Positions 44,938 through 47,542 of a stretch of 47,542 bases of DNA are shown in pieces. The DNA is taken from assembly GCA_028821775.1 (NCBI GenBank), contig JAPKFB010000036.1, forward strand, positions 1 to 47,542, in the 5' to 3' direction. The position numbers were made by a program, and so were the translations under genes. Within the stretch, counting starts at the first letter, position 1; every line of letters starts with the position of its first letter. Below the pieces are notes generated by a model, which saw nothing but the letters and a program-made list of their open reading frames with translations, was not told where the DNA came from and searched no databases. The DNA comes from Roseibacillus sp. Its GTDB lineage: Bacteria; Verrucomicrobiota; Verrucomicrobiia; Verrucomicrobiales; Akkermansiaceae.

Positions 44938-47541
44938 TTAAGGTTTCATCAGGAATTCGTCGGTGTTGAGCAGGACGTTGCTGACGACAGTCCAAGCTGC
45001 CAGCTCGGCGACGTCCGCGCCCTCGGGTGCGGGCCCGAGCGGGTCGGTGGCCATCGTTTTGGCATCCTCCGGTGACTCGGAGAACACGGTCTTGCACTGC
45101 ATAAAGAGCGCCTTCAGACGCTCCATTTCCTCATCCGTCGGCGGTCGGGAAAGACACTGGCGAAAACCGGACCGCACTTTGGCGGACAGGTCCCCAGCCG
45201 CAGCTGACATCTTGCGCCCGAGCGCCTGCGCGGCTTCGATGTAGACCGGATCGTTCAAGGTGACTAGGACTTGCAACGGCGTATTCGTGCGTATCCGGCG
45301 GCTGGTCGAAACGACGCGGCTCGGGCTATCGAACTCGGCCAACGACGGGTAGGGCGTGCTGCGCTGCCAGCGCGTGTAGACAGCGCGCCGGTAGCGATCT
45401 TCACCGGTGCTGTCTGTCCAGTCGATGGACACGCCGAACGCGGCCTTCAGGCCGAGGCGCGGCTGTGGCGGCTGGGCGGGTGGTCCGTACATCTTCCGGG
45501 CTAGCAGACCGCTAGCAGCCAGGGACTGATCGCGGACCATCTCCGCAGACAGGCGGAAGTTTGGCCCGCGCGCCAACAGGCGGTTCTCCGGATCACGCTC
45601 CACCAACTCGGGTGCCACCGTCGCGGCCTGTCGGTAGGTGGCTGACATGACCATGGATTTCAGCAGCTCCTTCACGTCCCATCCACCCTCCATAAAATCG
45701 CTCGCCAGCCAGTCCAGCAACTCGGGGTGAGACGGCTGTTCCCCCTGGCTGCCGAAGTCTTCGACGGTGCGGACGATCCCCTGTCCAAAGAGCTCATCCC
45801 AGTAACGGTTCACCGTGACGCGTGCGGTCAGCGGGTTGTCCCGCGCGACCAGCCAGCGAGCCAAGCCGAGCCGGTTGTTGGGGTAGCCCTCGGGGAACGG
45901 ATGCATGGTCTGGGGCGTGCCGCGCGAAACCTTATCCCCGAGGTTCATGAAGCTGCCGCGAATCTGGATATAGGTCGGACGCTGGGCGGCGGCGGGCAGC
46001 TCGCGCATGATCGGCACGTGTGTCACCGGCTTGATCGCTCCGTGTTGGTTACGAGCCATCAACAAACGACTGCGGGTCTCCTCTAATTCCGGCGCGATGG
46101 TGCGGTAGTAAGCGGCCAACTGCCCGGCCTGTTTCGCGTCACGTGCCGACGATTGAAGCATAGCAATTGATCGGATCTCCTCGGGCAGTTCGCCGAAGCC
46201 GTCCGGGAATGAGGAGGTGGTTGCCAGGATGCGAACACGTTTCAATGAAGGCATCGGCGTCTCCTCCCGGGGAAGTTGTTGCGCGTGCTCTCCGGCATAG
46301 ACATCTCCCACCGCGCTGTTGCTGACGCCATCGACGGTGGCGTTCACCCTTGCCGCAGCAAATTCGATCCCGCCGATACTCAAGTTGACGCTATCTCCGA
46401 AATTGATCGCCTTGAGGACATTGCGAAGATCGATATCTGCTTCGGCCTTCACGATGGAGGTCGATGTCGATCCCTCACCCTCCCCTTTCGATAGAATCAA
46501 TCCGCCGAGATGGAGGGGGCCCTTGATTTCGATGTCGATGTTGCCGTCGGTGAGCGCAAAGGTGTGGCGGAGCAGGCTTCCGTTGCGGAAGTTTGCTCCT
46601 TGCTCTTTGAACATGTCATATTTTTCGCGAACCGTCTTTCCCTCGATCACGATGTCTGCTGACCGCGATCGCCATCCCTCGTAGAGCAAGAGTTGCAATG
46701 TGTAGGTCCCGTTGGGCGCGGCGATATTGACATGCGGTGACCCGTGCAGGGACGCTGCCAGAAGTTCTGGCAGGCCGCCCGGGCGTACCTTATTCCCCTT
46801 GCTCGACAGGGTGGCGTTCAGGATCGCCTCGTCCATCCCCGCCTCCCCGAACGCAATCTGGAGCGGGGTGCCTGAATCCAAGGTTAGCGCTTCGTCCAAA
46901 ACGAAGACCGGTGCCTGCGTTCCTGTGGTGGGCGAGCTCTGAAATGCGGCAGCGATCGCCAGGCTCCCGAGCTTGGGCACAATCGTCTGGCTCGGGTTTG
47001 GGAAATCCTCACGCCGCTGGTCCCAGACGACTTTCCGCTGTTGGTCGAAAAGCGTGATGTGGTAGGGCATGATTCTTTTCTGAGTTCCGGCATCCGTCCG
47101 GTTCCAGATGACGATGCTGTCGATCGGATGGGCGTTCTTCAAATCGACCTCCCACCACGGGTTGGCGCTGAGCGCTGCGTGGGCGACCGAATTTCCGCCA
47201 TACAGCCCGTGGGTATTGCCATCGATGGCGCGATCGGCAACGGCTTCGATATAGGTGCTGCTCTGACGGGCGGCACCGCCGATGGCAATGTTCTTGCCAG
47301 CGCTAAACACCTGCACTTCGGCGAGGTGCAGGTAGCGTTGTTGGTCGCCAGGGAAGTTGATGCGCACGAACTGCGCGCGCGGTCGGACGTCCGTTGATCG
47401 CGCGATGTTTGCGGAAAAACTTTTCTGGATAGCAGTCGACAGATAGACCTGTTTCGTCTCGTCGGTAGCCAGCACCTCGAGGCGCAAAGCGGTGGTGCCA
47501 GCGGGGACATCCTTCAGCGTGACACTATAGACATCCTCCTC
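44938..47541 (-). CDS. DUF1553 (PSD1) protein with discoidin-like and malectin-like inserts (N-terminus outside window)
   Basis: The frame is open to the window edge (VYSVTLKDVPAGTTALRLEV), so the start and probably the PSCyt1/DUF1549 part lie outside. Visible domains begin with an F5/8-type-C-like region (QFVRINFPGDQQRYLHLAEV, GGAARQSSTYIEAVADRAID, WWEVDLKNAHPIDSIVIWNR). The 577-bp repeat module follows. A short helical segment (AGQLAAYYRTIAPELEETRS) leads into DUF1553 (GLARWLVARDNPLTARVTVN, RYWDELFGQGIVRTVEDFGS, ELLDWLASDFMEGGWDVKEL, RLSAEMVRDQSLAASGLL), ending NVLLNTDEFLMKP. In this family discoidin-like domains are known between DUF1549 and DUF1553, but the malectin-type module is extra. 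First of three genes of the cluster. Confidence 0.9.
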   Translation of the reverse strand, partial: EEDVYSVTLKDVPAGTTALRLEVLATDETKQVYLSTAIQKSFSANIARSTDVRPRAQFVRINFPGDQQRYLHLAEVQVFSAGKNIAIGGAARQSSTYIEAVADRAIDGNTHGLYGGNSVAHAALSANPWWEVDLKNAHPIDSIVIWNRTDAGTQKRIMPYHITLFDQQRKVVWDQRREDFPNPSQTIVPKLGSLAIAAAFQSSPTTGTQAPVFVLDEALTLDSGTPLQIAFGEAGMDEAILNATLSSKGNKVRPGGLPELLAASLHGSPHVNIAAPNGTYTLQLLLYEGWRSRSADIVIEGKTVREKYDMFKEQGANFRNGSLLRHTFALTDGNIDIEIKGPLHLGGLILSKGEGEGSTSTSIVKAEADIDLRNVLKAINFGDSVNLSIGGIEFAAARVNATVDGVSNSAVGDVYAGEHAQQLPREETPMPSLKRVRILATTSSFPDGFGELPEEIRSIAMLQSSARDAKQAGQLAAYYRTIAPELEETRSRLLMARNQHGAIKPVTHVPIMRELPAAAQRPTYIQIRGSFMNLGDKVSRGTPQTMHPFPEGYPNNRLGLARWLVARDNPLTARVTVNRYWDELFGQGIVRTVEDFGSQGEQPSHPELLDWLASDFMEGGWDVKELLKSMVMSATYRQAATVAPELVERDPENRLLARGPNFRLSAEMVRDQSLAASGLLARKMYGPPAQPPQPRLGLKAAFGVSIDWTDSTGEDRYRRAVYTRWQRSTPYPSLAEFDSPSRVVSTSRRIRTNTPLQVLVTLNDPVYIEAAQALGRKMSAAAGDLSAKVRSGFRQCLSRPPTDEEMERLKALFMQCKTVFSESPEDAKTMATDPLGPAPEGADVAELAAWTVVSNVLLNTDEFLMKP
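46267..46843. repeat. 577-bp direct repeat, copy B (first copy 38619-39195)
   Basis: Copy B is embedded in the middle of the DUF1553 gene in the same coding frame and strand as copy A. After the shared AQQLP it continues into REETPMPSLKRVRILATTSS. Before it, the flanks differ from copy A except for GMDEA.LNATL.SKG, which belongs to the repeat edge. Being internal to a normal-looking gene, copy B is likelier than copy A to be the donor. Confidence 0.9.
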
Positions 47542-47542
47542 A

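Overview
The window most likely comes from a member of the Verrucomicrobiota, or a close PVC-superphylum relative. This is inferred from gene content. It carries two clusters of the DUF1501 / DUF1549-DUF1553 / DUF1080 / 'PVC-type' cytochrome families, a fused CobA-HemD, a short HemA beside a HemX-like membrane protein, and a VanZ/LamG relic. The DNA is GC-rich, so long shadow ORFs occur on the wrong strand.

Layout. 1-660: the end of an unknown gene and a wrecked DJ-1/PfpI gene. 645-4077: a flavoprotein behind thiC, which has a well-formed TPP riboswitch and a matching promoter. 4130-13435: a four-gene minus-strand operon (DUF1501, PPC-domain protein, DUF1549/DUF1553 cytochrome, cytochrome-WD40-coiled-coil protein) with a sigma70-like promoter. 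A membrane-anchored probable pseudokinase is transcribed divergently from it. 16136-20035: a helical repeat protein, a YlbF-like protein and nagB, mixed with decayed genes. 20074-32528: housekeeping genes (miaA, an RRM protein, a DD-carboxypeptidase, a PilT-like ATPase, glnD, an unusual HtrA-LamG-SirB1 fusion, pgi, apt and a 49-residue membrane peptide). 32755-36975: a tightly overlapping heme operon (hemX-like, hemA, hemC, cobA-hemD). 36974-37879: a VanZ/LamG relic and a gene-free stretch. 37880-37954: tRNA-Thr(CGT). 38187-47542: a 5'-truncated endonuclease fragment followed by a second PVC-type cluster (DUF1080/NHL/HEAT/cytochrome c, DUF1501, DUF1553), which may be an island inserted at the tRNA.

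The most notable signals are: (a) a ~577-bp duplicated module, with a perfectly matching 274-bp core, shared by two functionally different proteins of the tRNA-proximal cluster; (b) two conserved genes (miaA and the BaiN-like flavoprotein) that have no ATG, GTG or TTG where the protein must begin but do have a CTG there; (c) the divergent pairing of a pseudokinase with a secreted cytochrome operon; (d) the HtrA-LamG-SirB1 fusion; (e) a HemA without its C-terminal dimerisation domain; and (f) at least six broken genes, two of which appear to have lost their middle.

All family names come from reading motifs in the translations. No database search was run. Coordinates of repeats and relics may be off by a few bases.
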